A stretch of DNA of 64,000 bases from the NCBI GenBank assembly GCA_033065855.1, contig JAVXUO010002070.1:124001-188000 (forward strand), written 5' to 3'. Of this stretch, positions 34,571 through 46,665 are shown piece by piece; the stretch's first letter is position 1, and the number at the start of each line of letters is the position of its first letter. Source of the DNA: Escallonia rubra. Taxonomy: Eukaryota; Streptophyta; Magnoliopsida; Escalloniales; Escalloniaceae. A program made the position numbers and the translations under genes. Under the pieces are notes generated by a model. That model was not told the DNA's origin, did no database searches, and worked only from the letters and a program-made list of their open reading frames with translations.

Positions 34571-35543
34571 TTGTAACATCCAAAAAATCCAGAGCTCTAT
34601 CACCCCGAACTCCCAGAGCATTAAACAACCACAACGCATCAAACCTGTCAAATCCTATTCACTGACACATACTTCAGAGCATCTAACTAGACATCAACTA
34701 AAATTCTTCAAAAATATAAGATTACAAAATTGCTCAACTTTAATTACTAAACTTAGACTCTTTACAAACTCGAATTCCCATAGAACAAGTTAGCAGTACC
34801 GACCCAGGTAGGGGTCTTACTATATAGTAGTGTGGGCTCACTGAAATCTCACACAGACGGTAAACCCATTCCCAAGCATTCTATAACTGATCACCTGGAG
34901 AAGGGAGTCAAACAAAGGATGAGGTTTTGAGAGCTCAGTAAGGTCGTTCAAGGTACAACCGAAGGAATTACAAACGATTCAAAAGAGTCCATTCGATGAT
35001 AATGTTTCAAAATATTTCAACAATTAGGGACAGTTTGATAAATTCCAAAACGATCATAATCAGTCATAAACATATACCAAAAATGACCAACGACAATCAT
35101 AGATAGAAAACATTAATTATCGTCTCGGTTTCCAAAACGAACACTAACAATCATAACCAAATACCAAAACGATCATTTTCAAAGCCATCATTTTAAAGTA
35201 CAATGAACTTAGATACTTCAAAACGAACACATATAATTCAAAGGGCAATAAGTGAAGGGTTTCAGACAATCGCAAACAGTTTGATCACAATATAGGGAGG
35301 AGTTTCACTCAATCCACTTTAATCAGATAACTAGATATTCATTTGAACGTCATTCTCAAAATAATCATTGTAAGATACAATTTAAACAAATTCAAAGATA
35401 TTGATCCTAGGCAGAGGCAATGCCATTTAGGCAATGCACATAAAGTGTACACTAGCATGATGTACGATTACTAGACCTTCTCATTAAGGTAATGTTCCCA
35501 ACCTATTCTGGTCGCACCCAAAGGCCCACTGGGGTCCCATTTT

Positions 35544-35590
35544 CCTAACCCCCTTTTAGTGATTGTAATTGTCACTAAAAGGGGGTTAGG
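35544..35590. repeat. 19-bp-stem hairpin at LTR inversion junction
   Basis: CCTAACCCCCTTTTAGTGA and its exact complement TCACTAAAAGGGGGTTAGG are separated by 9 bases. Confidence 0.95.
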
Positions 35591-36812
35591 TTAGGCAGTT
35601 TTACATGAATTTTAATAAATATTTAGGCTCAAAATATGACAAAGTCTAAAACAGTAGCCCCCATTATTTTTATGAGACTCACACTATGAAAACTTTTGAA
35701 ATTTTTTGGTGTCCGCGAAGGATGCTAAATTAGGATATCAATTAATTTTTTTTTGAATTAATTAGCATACTAAACCAATTTATTTTAATCTAAAAATTTG
35801 AGAAAAACCTTATTTTACTCAGACGTTCCATTTTCTAAACTTTCGTGTCATTCCAAGGTCGATAGCTATTTTTAGCATAATCGGTTTCTGAGCTCTTGAT
35901 CTAGACACTGGTTCGTAATTTTCGGGTGAAAATTTTCTAAAATACTTTTGAGCCCAAAAATGACTTTGGGATACTTAGAATAGTATTTTAAGGTGTTTTG
36001 AGATTTTTTCGCTGCCAGGAATCCCCAGGGGATATTTTGATAATTTACCACCCAGAGGGGTATTTTGGTAATTTAACATATAAAAGGTACTTTTGAGTAA
36101 ATTCACATACGGAAGGGATATTTTAGTATTTTACTTATGGTAAGGCTGTTTTGGTGATTTAAGTATGACATGGGTGTTTTTTGGTAATTTTACACATAAG
36201 GGGCATTTTGGTAATTTTACATACTCGATGAGGGGGCCATTCTGGGAGTATGCGTGAGTCAGTATTAAATTCATAGTATATACTATATACTAATAATTAA
36301 ATTGTTCTGTTTAGGTTAAAGAAAAAGACTTTCTATTAGACTTTTAGCTTCGGATCTAGGTAAGAGTTTTTATCTAAACCCCAGGTAAGAATTTCTATCC
36401 GAACCCTAATTTTGATAACTTGTGTTCATAAGTATCTTTTCGATTTGTCTATGACTATTTTCAACAATGAGATATGCATTGATGTCAGCATGTTATTGCA
36501 AGGAACCCCCAATATTGAACTTGATATTGGTTATTTGGAAATCTTATCGATGCTCTGATGTTATTGCATGCTAAGAAAATTTGATAATTGTTTGCATTCC
36601 TTCTTCTGAATTGTTGTGCTTAAATTCGATAATTATTCATAATCCTTCTTGCTATTTGTTTGTAATAATTCTTGTGTTGGATTATTGTGCTTAGATTCGA
36701 TAACTGTTTGTAATCGTTCTTGCTATTTGTTTGTGGTTATTCTAGAATTCTGAGTGATGAATTATATCAGTATGCTTATTTGTTATTGAAAGCTTAATTG
36801 TTTCGGTTATTT

Positions 36813-36860
36813 GAATTCATGTTGGTGCTCATTTTTTTGAATGAACACCAACATGAATTC
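36813..36860. repeat. 15-bp-stem hairpin in inverted LTR segment
   Basis: GAATTCATGTTGGTG and CACCAACATGAATTC are separated by 18 bases. The related LTR at about 29290 lacks the second arm, so it arose after the copies separated. Confidence 0.9.
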
Positions 36861-37015
36861 TTGAAAGCTTAATTATAGCAGTGAATTTCTTGTTGATTTT
36901 ATGATTGTTGTTTTTAGTATTGACCTGGGAATCTTTTCTATGGGGAGACGTTATAAGGGGTCTAAACCTGCGAAATTATGGGGGGTAGTACCTGATGCCA
37001 AGGAAAGTGGGTTCG

Positions 37016-37690
37016 TACTTACGTGGAGGTGCCACAAGGAATGCAGTCCGAGTCAGATGCCAAGTATGTTGATGTGAGACACAACAAGGGTGGAACAAAT
37101 GCAGAGATCAAGGGATTCCCAGACAGAGCCTGAGGATGGCAGTGCTGCGACGGCGATGGCGCAAGGTGAATACACGACGACAGTCACAGTCCGATGCTTA
37201 GGTCCAGAGTCAAGGTCCTGTATGTTTCTCTCTCTAGGATTCTAGAGTGAGAAAGTAAAAATGTTCTGAAAATGTCCAACCTCAATGTCCCATCTCAAAT
37301 GAATTCTCAAGACTTCTATTTAAAGAGATTGAGACGATGATGTCATTAACCGACACGTGGCACCCCCGGGAGTGACACGTCACCGGGGGGGTCCACGGGT
37401 GCCGGTGCTCCACAGACTGTCGGATCGCATATTCACCCAGCCTGCCCCGTACAGCGTCGCTCTGTCTGTCTGGAAAGACTGGCTCCCACAACTGTGTGGC
37501 CAGAGAACCCCCTTGATCTAGCCTCCAATCCAAGCCCTTGCACAGTCCCACAGGCCTGGCAGCGGTGGGGAAGACCCGATGCCCTACTGCCAGGCAAACT
37601 AGGCGCAATGCCCTCCGAAGACCTGCTCCCGTCTCGAAGTGACCCAGGGGTCATAGTCGCTAGGGGTGCCGACGCAATAGTATGAGATAG
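37016..37690 (-). repeat. probable gypsy LTR/leader remnant
   Basis: In minus orientation it reads CTAAGCATCGGACTGTGAC and, upstream of it, CTTTAAATAGAAGTCTTGAG, resembling the R-U5 and TATA region of some Tat-group LTRs. The GC-rich part (37370-37670) opens overlapping frames on both strands with no recognisable domain. Confidence 0.4.
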
Positions 37691-37727
37691 TTTCTATTGC
37701 TTCATCAACTCAATGCATGTTAGACAA

Positions 37728-38261
37728 CATAAGTCATCATACACTCATCTCTCTTGTTCTAAAGCTTAAACTTGTACACATCTACTTCTTGAGAGTGAAT
37801 CTTTGTACACAATTCTTCATCTAAAGTTTCTTGTATCAAAGCTTGGGGTTGTCAAGCTTTGGAGCTTTGGGATTGTCAAAGCTTGTTCTTGATGTGGGCA
37901 TATCATCAAGGGATTGTAAGAGGTTTGATCTTGACCCGTAAGAAAGATCATACTAGTGGATTCTAGGGCCTTTCAAGGGACTTCCTTGAAGGGGTGGACG
38001 TAGGCTTGAGGGTATTTCAAGCCGAACCATTTAAATCTCCTTGTCAAGTATCTATTAACCCTTTTCTATTTACATTATCGTTTTCTACTTGTGTTGAGAT
38101 TGGTTAGTTTGCTTATTTGAGTTATTGTGTTTGATGTTTGTTGTTTGTAGCCTTTCAAGTGTTATTCATATCTTCTCTAAGTTTGTAGTATTTACTTGTT
38201 AATTTTTAAAGTAGTCTTAAAACCTTATTCACCCCCCTCTAGGGTTATCTTTTTAGTTTCA
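37728..38261 (+). repeat. 5' LTR, truncated
   Basis: It matches 50518-51058 of the 3' LTR with few differences. About 795 bp at its 5' side, including the palindrome array and TATA box, are missing. Confidence 0.92.
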
Positions 38262-38263
38262 AG

Positions 38264-38276
38264 TGGTATCAGAGCC
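38264..38276 (+). other. primer-binding site
   Basis: TGGTATCAGAGCC lies two bases after the LTR end, complementary in pattern to initiator tRNA-Met. Confidence 0.92.
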
Positions 38277-38320
38277 TCGGCTTTTGTTATATTGGGTAAC
38301 GCCAAGTGAGTTAATCGATC

Positions 38321-40016
38321 ATGGCTTACGTTGGGGGTATGGAGGGTAGTTCTACCACTAGGCCTCCATTGTTTAATAGGACCAGTTATAGTGTGTGGAA
38401 AGTTAAGATGAAAATCTACTTGGAGTCTCAAGACTATGAGATGTGGGACATTGTTGAGAATGGCCCATTCGTTTCGATAAAGGTGGTTGACAAGGTTGAA
38501 GAGCCTAAATCCAAATCGGAGTATAGTGATCATGATAAGAAGATGATTTGTCTGAATGCTAGAGCAAAAAATTGTCTTGTTTGTGCTTTAGACACTAATG
38601 AACTCAATAGAGTCATTATGTGTAATTCCGCTAAGAGTATCTGGGATACTCTACAAGTCACGCATGAAGGAACTTCACTTTTTAGAGATTCAAAGATGAA
38701 CTTATTGTTTAAAGATTATGAATTATTTCATATGCTTCCAAATGAATCCGTTACGTATATGAATACTCGTTTCACTAACATTGTAAACCCTTTGAAGCAA
38801 TTAGGCAAGGAATTCACTAATGGTGATCTTGTAAGAAAGGTGATTAGGTCTTTACCAAGAGCTTGGGATGCAAAGATCACCGCCATCCAAGAATCAAAGA
38901 ATCTTAATATCTTTCCTCTTGATGAATTGATGTGCTCACTTATGACGTACGAAATGCAAATCAAGACATTTGATCAAGAAGACATCAAGAAGAAGCCCAC
39001 ATCAATTGCTCTTAAAGCTTCATCTTCAAACCTTGAGTCAAGTGATGATGAAGAAGAATTTGATGAAGAAGATGTTGCAATGGTTGCAAAGAACTTCAAA
39101 AAATTCTTAAGGTTTAGAAGGAATGGTGGGAGAAGGCAACAATATGCTAACAATGAAGAGAAGCTTTGCTACAAATGCCACAAGCCGGGACACATGAAGA
39201 TGGATTGTCCCATATACAAAAAGGAAAAGAAGGAAAGAAGAGATGTATGGGAAAGAGTTAAAAGGAGACAACTCTCCAAGAAAGAGAACAAAGAGAAGGA
39301 AAAAGCAATGAATGCCGAACATACTCCAACATGGAGTGACTTCGATTCAAGTGATGAAGACAATGAGAAGAATGATCAAGCAAATGTGTGCTTCATGGCA
39401 AACGATGAGGTAAGTTCTTCTTCCGATAGTGATAGTGATGGTGAAAACTTTGAAGATGCTTATGATAGCTTATATGAGGAATCCAAGAAAATTTTCAAGA
39501 AAAAATATTATTTTGTCTAAGAAATTTCTTGAAGCTAATAAGCAAATAGAAAAGTTGAGAATGCAAAATAATGAGTTGCATGCCAAGAATGAATGCATTT
39601 CCAACCATTTATATGTGAAACATGTGAATAATGATTTGATTGAATTAATTGTTAACACTCCTAGCTCAAAACAAATCTCTTGCAAAACTTTTGCTCTAGA
39701 AAAACAAAATGAAGCTTTAAAACTTGAGATTTGTGATTTGAAAAAATGTCTTGAAAAATTTGTTGATGGTCAAAACAATTTGGATGTCATGCTTGGACGC
39801 CAAAGAATAGGCCTAAACAAAGGTGGTCTTGGATTAGATCCCATGGCCGTGCCTCCTAAAATTTTGCAACAACAAGCTAGGTTGAATATTCATACAAAAC
39901 AACCAAAGAACTATTGCACACCATTTACACATTGCGGTTGGTGCAACAAGAAAGGGCACACGACTAATTATTGTCCTTGTAGAATTGTTTATGTTAGAGG
40001 TAGAAAGAAAATGTAG
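38321..40016 (+). pseudogene. copia gag, long form, frameshifted
   Basis: The first open frame (38321-39520, 399 aa) starts MAYVGGMEGS and carries the DUF4219/UBN2 gag pattern: YSVWKVKMKIYLE near residue 23, SIWDTL near 106 and LVRKVIRSLPRAWD near 165. A zinc knuckle CYKCHKPGHMKMDC lies near residue 280, then a charged acidic tail. A frameshift near 39.5 kb moves the reading to another frame, which continues as a coiled-coil-like region (KQIEKLRMQNNELHAKNE) and a second knuckle CGWCNKKGHTTNYC before a stop at 40014-40016. The long C-terminal region is usual for this lineage. Confidence 0.85.
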
Positions 40017-40119
40017 GTTGTGAAAGGTCAAGAATATAAATGCAAGACTAACAACCAAGGACCCAAGAAAATTTGGGTACCAAAAGTCACTACTTGATTT
40101 GTGTTTATAGGTATGTCTC

Positions 40120-40812
40120 AAAGCAAAATTTAGTAGCAAGAAGTGGATTCTTGATAGTGGATGCTCAAGACATATGACCGGTAACATATTTCTTTTCACC
40201 TCGATTGATCTTAAAGAAGGAGGAAAGGTGACCTTTGGTGACAATGCTCAAGGAAAAATCAAAGGTAAAAGAACTATTGGTAAGGAACCACATTCAATTG
40301 AGAATGTGTTATATGTTGAAGGATTGAAGCATAATTTGCTAAGTATTAGTCAATTTAGTGATAAAGGTTTTAGAGTAATCTTTGAGACTTCTCATTGCAC
40401 TATACAATCCTTGAAGAATAATGAAACTATTTTGGTAGAAAGTAGAGATGACAATGTTTACTCCATACAATTAAATGATTTAGCTAACCAAGATGTTAAG
40501 TGTCTTAGTGCTATTAGTGAGACATCTTGGCTTTGGCATCGAAGACTTGGACACATGCATATGGAGCATTTGAAAGATATTTCGAGCAAAGAACTTGTGA
40601 GGGGACTCCCGACGATCAAGTTTGAGAAAGATAAAGTATGTGATGCTTGTCAAATGGGTAAGCAAAAGAAAGTCTATCACAAACCGAAGAAAATGGTATC
40701 TACTTCTAGACCCTTGCAATTACTTCATATGGATTTGTTTGGACCAATCTCTACTACTAGTCTTGGTGGTAAATCATATTGTTTTGTTATTGTTGATGAA
40801 TTTGAAAATTAA
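40120..40812 (+). pseudogene. copia protease, pre-integrase and integrase start
   Basis: The protease active site WILDSGCSRHMTG lies at about 40144. The GAG-pre-integrase zinc site follows (HRRLGHMHMEHL then CDACQMGK). The integrase core begins LLHMDLFGPIS (first catalytic Asp). At VIVDEFEN the frame meets TAA at 40810-40812. The central part of the integrase core is missing at this point, so the second catalytic Asp is absent. Confidence 0.85.
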
Positions 40813-41540
40813 AAAATAGGAGCCTTGTGTGATGACTTTGGTATATCACATAATTTTTTGGCTCCTAGAACTCCTCAACAAAATGGTGTTGCCGAAAGAA
40901 AGAATAGGTCTTTGCAAGAAGTGGCAAGAACAATGCTTAATGAATATGGTTTACCTAAGTATTTTTGGGCGGAGGCGGTCAATTGTGCTTATTTTGTTCT
41001 TAATAGAGTTATCTTGCGAATTTTTTTGTTAAAAACCCCTTATGAGCTTTTTAATGATAAGAAACCTAAGGTGAGCTTTTTTAGAGTCTTTGGATGCAAA
41101 TGTTTTATTTTAAATACTAAGGATCACCTTAGCAAATTTGATTCCAAAACCTTTGAGGGAATTTTTCTTGGTTACTCTAATAATAGTATGGCATATAGAG
41201 TTTATAATAAAAGTACTTTGGTTGTTGAAGAATCCATTAATGTTATTTTGATGAGACTAATCCTTTTCTTCGGAGGACTAACATTGTTAATGTAGATGAT
41301 ATGGACAATGACATGAGAACTTTGGATATAAGTGAAACACTACAAGACAATCCCAAAGAAATTGTTCAAGAAGAGCAACAATCAAGCTCTCAAGAGGAAG
41401 ACAAGGAAGCAAGCAATGATGTTTCAAACTCGGACAACTCTCAAGCATTACCAAAAGATTGGACTTACAAAAAGGATCATCCAAGCGATCAAATCTTAGG
41501 TAATACTTCGAGCGGGGTAAGAACTCGACGCTGTCATTAA
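40813..41540 (+). pseudogene. copia integrase C-terminal part
   Basis: It continues in the same frame after the TAA: RTPQQNGVAERKNR carries the catalytic Glu, then WAEAVNCAYFVLNR and VFGCKCFI and the FLGYS motif. A shift near 41.29 kb leads into an acidic linker (EEQQSSSQEEDKEASND) ending at TAA 41538-41540. Confidence 0.85.
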
Positions 41541-42119
41541 CAACATGTTAATTTAGTGTTTCTTTCCCAAATTGAACCAAAGAACTTCTCCGAAGCTCTA
41601 CATCATGAATCTTGGATGCTTGCTATGCAAGAAGAGCTAGTTCAATTTGAAAGAAATCAAGTTTGGACCCTTGTGCCTAAACCTCAAAACTTTAGGATTA
41701 TAGGCACAAAATGGATTTTTAGAAACAAACTTGATGAATCCGGAGTCGTGGTTAGAAACAAGGCTAGATTAGTGGCCCAAGGTTATAACCAAGAGGAAGG
41801 AATTGATTTTGATGAAGCTTATGCACCGGTAGCTAGACTTGAATCTATTAGAATGCTATTAGCTTTTGCTTGCTATAAAAATTTTAAACTCTATCAAATG
41901 GATGTCAAGAGTGCTTTTCTAAATGGTTTTATTTCGGAGGAGGTTTATGTGGCTCAACCTCCTGGTTTTGAACATGAAAAGTATCCAAACCATGTTTTCA
42001 AGCTTAGCAAAGCTCTTTATGGTTTAAAACAAGCTCCTAGAGCTTGGTATGAAAGGCTAAGTAGTTTTCTTTTAGAAAATGGTTTTCAAGAGGAAAACTT
42101 GACACCACTCTTTTTATAA
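41541..42119 (+). pseudogene. copia reverse transcriptase, first part
   Basis: RVT_2 pattern: TKWIFRNKLDESG, then ARLVAQGYNQEEGIDF, YQMDVKSAFLNGF (catalytic Asp) and ALYGLKQAPRAWY. The frame shifts near 42.1 kb, just before the YVDD segment. Confidence 0.88.
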
Positions 42120-43131
42120 AATCTAAGGGCAAGGACTTATTATTGGTGCAAATCTATGTTGATGATATTATATTTGGTGCTACTAATGGATCCTTGTGCG
42201 AAGAGTTTGCTTCTTGTATGAGTAAAGAGTTTGAAATGAGCATGATGGGAGAACTCAACTTCTTTCTTGGATTGCAAATCAAACAAAGCAAGGATGAAAT
42301 CTTCATCAACCAAGCCAAATACACCAAAGAGCTACTCAAGAGATTTGACATGGAAAAATCAAATGCTTTTGACACTCCAATGAGCTCATCATTAAAGCTT
42401 GATAAAGATGAAAAGGGTAAGGATGTTGATATTAAGCGCTATCGAGGTATGATCGGATCACTCCTTTACCTTACCGCAAGTAGACCCGATATAATGTTTA
42501 GTGTTTGTCTATGTGCTAGATTTCAAGCTTGCCCTAAGGAATCTCATTTGGTTGCCGTTAAGAGAATCCTTAGATATCTTAAAGACACTCATGATTTAGG
42601 ATTATTGTTTCCTAGAAACACATCTTATTTTGACCTAGTTGGCTACTCCGACGCCGACTATGCTGGTTGTAAAACCGAGCGGAAAAGCACTAGTGGAGGT
42701 TGCCAATTCCTAGGACACTCACTTGTTTCTTGGAGTTCCAAAAAGCAAAATTCGGTTGCACTCTCTACTACCAAAGCCGAATATGTGGCGGTTGGTGCTT
42801 GTTGTGCACAAATTCTTTGGATGAAACAAACCCTTTTGGATTTTGGATTCAAGTATGATCACATACCCATCTTATGCGATAACTCGAGTGCCATTGATTT
42901 GAGCAAAAATCTCATCCAACATTCACGAACCAAGCACATAGAAATCAAACACTTCCGAGATGTTAATGAACAAGATGTACCCATTTTATCCGTGATCATG
43001 TGCAAAAAGATGATATCATTCTCGATTTCGTGGACACAAATCACCAATTAGCGGATATCTTCACTAAACCGTTAGATGCGAAGAGATTTACCGCTCTTAG
43101 AAGAGAACTTGGCATGTCTTCACCTATGTAA
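42120..43131 (+). pseudogene. copia RT palm and RNase H
   Basis: YVDDIIFGAT is the catalytic RT motif at about 42155. RNase H motifs follow: GYSDADYAGCKTERKST, SWSSKKQNSVALSTTKAEY, CDNSSAIDLSKN and KHIEIKHF. A frameshift near 43.0 kb moves the end to another frame (LADIFTKPLD, stop TAA at 43129-43131). Confidence 0.88.
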
Positions 43132-43351
43132 CTATATTGTTATAAATCTTGTGGTTCAAACATGCAAGTTGCACTTCATATGCTTAAGCATTATTTCATA
43201 TGCTTATAGCATGTTTTGGTTATTTTCTCTTGAAATTATTGAGTTTGTTGATATTCATTTATATCCTTTGTGTTTAAATTATTTCGTACACATTTATATT
43301 CTCACATACATATGCATATTCAATTTCAAGACTGTTTGAATTTTGGCATTA

Positions 43352-43406
43352 GAGTCGACTGCATGTTGAAATACAGTCGACTGCATGTGTTGAATACAGT
43401 CGACTG
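43352..43406 (+). promoter_or_regulatory. internal CAGTCGACTG palindrome cluster
   Basis: Three palindromes (GAGTCGACTG at 43352, CAGTCGACTG at 43374 and 43397) lie 22 and 23 bp apart, about 220 bp after the pol stop. The same motif is repeated in the 3' LTR. The region that follows (43407-43534) is pyrimidine-rich like a plant 5' UTR. A role as internal promoter for the 47.9-kb ORF is inferred. Confidence 0.5.
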
Positions 43407-43667
43407 CGTTACGGGGAAAGGTCATAAATCTGACCCATTTCGGCAGATTCTCTTATTCTCTCTTAAAACCTTCGAACCCATTTCTCTCTTCTCTCACACT
43501 AGGACTCAAATCTTTGCAGATCGACTTGAAATTTGTATGTAATTCTTCCTACATCTTGTTCTATTACATGATTTCAACACTTTCACCGATTGTTTTCACC
43601 CACATTGTTCAAAATCTGTGTAAATTCGAATTGTTCAATATAGCAATCACTACAAGGAATAAGGCAT

Positions 43668-43960
43668 TTAGCGACGGATTTTCCCGTCGCTAAAAGCCTA
43701 GATTCCATCTCTAAAACATTTAGCGACGAAATTACCGTCGCTAAAAGTCCCTCGTATAAAAAGCCGTTACTAAAAGTTTTGCAACGGAATTATAAAATCC
43801 GTCGTCTAATATAGAACGTTTGGCGACGGATTTATTTCTAAATTAGTGACGAAATATCAGTCGCTAATTATGTTTTACGTACTTTAATTTATTTTCTATT
43901 TTATGAAATTAGCGACGGGATAAATGTTTTAGCGACGGAATTAATCCGTCGCTAAAAGGT
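43668..43960. repeat. CACTA left subterminal repeats
   Basis: Repeated TTTAGCGACGG and CCGTCGCTAAAA in both orientations, likely transposase-binding sites by analogy with En/Spm. Confidence 0.85.
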
Positions 43961-44227
43961 AAAGTCATTTTTTTAAAAAATTTAATGCCCAAACCTGTAA
44001 TAAAAAATTTTACACCAATTGGGTCGCATCCTCCGTCAACAATCTCAATATATCAAATGCACGATTAACAATCTAAAATCATCAATTAATAAATCATCAA
44101 TCAATAATCACAATTAACAACCTAAAATTATCAAACAAATAGTCAATGTTCAAATAACACAAAATTGTTCAAAATGTACATATCCGATGCGATTAATTTA
44201 AAATATTGTCTAATTACGCCTCAGAGT

Positions 44228-44670
44228 TTAACATTGGGGGAAAGGTTTTTCACAAGTGCTTTGATCAAACACCACCACTTGAAAACGCATTTGCCCCATG
44301 TGTTCAAAGATTACAAAGTCTCCTAGATGGAGGTCATGCTGTTGCACGAATTCGTTCCAACCCTCTTCGAAGCAAAGAACCTCTTGGCCAACCTTCTTCT
44401 TCAATTTAACAAGCCATGACCCCTTACGGTTGGTTAAAGTTGCTTCAAATCTCAATGTGGTAAGCAATCTCCAAAATGCTACCGGTATGGCCTAACATAT
44501 TCATAATACAGTAAGACATGTAAGTTTTTAACCAAAGATAAAACTTTTAACACACACGAAAACACAGAGAAAGCGGGATGACATACAAGTTATGTATGAA
44601 AACCAGGCATCATGACCTTGAAGAAGTGCCTGCTGACTGAAACGTCCCTGTTCACCGAAGCAGAAGCCAT
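44228..44670 (-). pseudogene. captured B3-domain (REM-like) gene fragment
   Basis: On the minus strand, exon 1 (44670-44587) starts MASASVNRDVSVSRHFFKVM and reads on through MPGFHT. A GTATGT donor begins at 44586 and a TTAG acceptor ends at 44492. Exon 2 (44491-44228) then reads IPVAFWRLL, LTNRKGSWLVKLKKKVG, FEEGWNEFVQQHDLHLGD and FVIFEHMG, ending CEKPFPQC. This is the plant B3 DNA-binding domain pattern of the REM family. Phase is kept across the intron. An in-frame TAA near the end of exon 1 breaks it. It is a host gene piece with its intron retained, i.e. taken up as DNA, not as cDNA. Confidence 0.8.
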
Positions 44671-45087
44671 TTAACCTACTTTAACATGAAAAACCAATCG
44701 AGGATTATTCAATTAACGAGCATCAATTTCATAGCTGAATTAAATCTATCAAATTATGTTAAAGTGATGCTAAAAAAAAAATCCACAGTGAGTTGTAGCT
44801 AAAATGACTACCACAAAAATCTCAACTACGCACATCATCATTTCACCACCCAAATAGCCACCTATACTATTGAACGTCACTCACATATTACAAATAACAC
44901 CCCAAAAATCTCAAACCAATCACTTTATGAAACCTAACCCTAGTGCAAATCCAATAACTGGATCTCAACGAAGACAAAAAAAAACCACCAAAGTTCAAAA
45001 ATTTGCTAATTAGGGCTAACTTGGGGTAATTACAGCTAATTTGATATTCATTGGGTTCTTAGGGTTAATTAAAACTAATTAGGCTCG

Positions 45088-45178
45088 TTAGACACGTGTC
45101 CGACACATACCAACACGTGTCTGACGCCTCCGGACACGTGTCCGACGCCTACCGACACGCACCTCCGGACACATCGGC
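45088..45178 (+). repeat. tandem ACACGTGTCCGAC repeats
   Basis: Four diverged units of GACACGTGTCCGAC(GCC/ACA)TACC within the CACTA interior. Each good unit contains a CACGTG (G-box-like) core. Confidence 0.8.
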
Positions 45179-45264
45179 ATATGTTGATTTATTTTGTAAA
45201 TTTCGGACACCATTTACAAATTCTAGCAATCAAGAGGGTGAGCTGCAAAAGTTACCTCAACCTG

Positions 45265-45382
45265 ATGCCCTGAGTATGAAAATCGGAACAGCCTCTCGAC
45301 AAAATGGGACAAGGCTGCGTACATCTAACCCTCTCCAAACCCTAAAGTGGCAAAAGCCTCAAGCACCGGGGCACCCTAACTA
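45265..45382 (+). mobile_element. Au-SINE-like fragment
   Basis: GGAACAGCCTCTCGACAAAA and then CAAGGCTGCGTACATCTAA, ending GCACCGGGGCACCC, resembles the common plant Au SINE. Target duplication not found. Assigned from memory of the motif. Confidence 0.4.
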
Positions 45383-46574
45383 ATTTTACTATGATAGAAG
45401 GATACATCGGTGATGTGCTCTTACAGCCGGAGTTATAACCAACCCCGTAAATAACAACCTGGATCCTGGCTGCAGCAGCTGTACAAATCTAGATTAGCTA
45501 GGACACCTCTTAAACCAGTCATCTTCTAGTTCCCTTGGCACAACCTGGTCTGGTTCAAAGGCATTTTTCTGGTATATGGACAGACTGAAAGTTCGATGGG
45601 CTAAAACAACGTTAACATGCTAGGCAGCATGCAACACTAAATATTGAAATATCAGTTTTTCACTTGTGCCTAGTCTAAAGAGATTTAGGGAAACAATTGT
45701 CATGTGTTCAATTCAGAAGACTCCAGTGAGCTGAACTCAAGAGGTCTCTTGGCCTTTCAGCGTCAACACTCAATGTTGCAGAAACCTTGCCTTTCGTTTA
45801 TAAACTTTTCCCGAGTGCCGGTAAATTATGTATACTTACAAAAGGAACAAAGTCTTAGGAGACACAGAATACTTGCCTCAGTACTTCTGCAATAGATGTT
45901 AGGGGTACTAAAAGATTAAGAATTCCAAAAATTAAGAATGCAGGAGGGTATGAAACTTTCATCTTCTAAACAAGCCAATAGTCAGGGGCATAAACAAGCC
46001 GCTCAGCTTCTGATATACTATCATTTGGATTCAGCTTGAGCTCTAATACAATTCAAGGACGCCTAAAATTTGGTTTGACTTGGCTTGAACTCTGAAATGA
46101 GCCCATTCGAGCTAGAGATTAAGCTTCATTCTGATGAACTTCTCTCTTTATTTCAACATAACTATGTTTGTGGCAAATTCTACTGCAAGGACCCTGACTT
46201 TTTGAGCAAGATGAATGATGACTGTAAGTTTTTTTATTATTCATAGTATATGACTAGTAAGTGGGTTGAGATCAGAAACACTAATGCACCATGAGCTGAC
46301 CTTGAGCTAAGCTTAACAAACGGGATGAATTCGCAAACTTACTACAGCATGCAAGTGGTTTAGGCCCTAGTGGCTTATCTTTCTTATGAGCTCGAGTTGA
46401 GTGACCAATAACAGATTAGGGTACGTATTGGGCACTCAAGCAGAGTAGACTTGCTAGTTCTGCAATACTGCTAATAGTATTACAGATCATATTCTATCCT
46501 TTTGATGTTGTTTCAACTAGTTTTCTGCATGATTTGTGCTTGCTTTGCTTCTTGGTGCTTTTTTTTCCTTCCTG

Positions 46575-46665
46575 TTCAGAGTGGTATCCAAACTGTAACA
46601 TTTACATCGTTGATGTTGGTGTCAAAATCCCAAATTTGGTACACATCGAGGCGGATCCGACATAG
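46575..46665 (+). pseudogene. exon-like segment in CACTA interior
   Basis: After a polypyrimidine tract and TGTTCAG, the frame reads EWYPNCNIYIVDVG, then KIPNLVHIEADP and a stop. It may be another captured exon. I cannot name the source gene. Confidence 0.3.

Larger units (their letters stand above)
34572..37015 (-). repeat. Tekay-like 5' LTR with internal inversion
   Basis: 34572-35490 aligns directly with 28208-29155. After about 55 bp of unmatched sequence, 35545-37015 aligns with the reverse complement of 30580-29150. The remaining part of the LTR (30580-31437 equivalent) is absent. The junction lies in a long hairpin. Confidence 0.8.

Noticed and set aside
37282-37685. Overlapping GC-rich frames of 60-108 codons on both strands
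   Set aside because: Three phases are open at once, no domain is recognisable and the region reads as a retroelement LTR/leader remnant.
45088-45383. 95-codon frame over ACACGTGTCC repeats
   Set aside because: It spans a tandem repeat and a SINE-like fragment; composition is not that of a protein gene.
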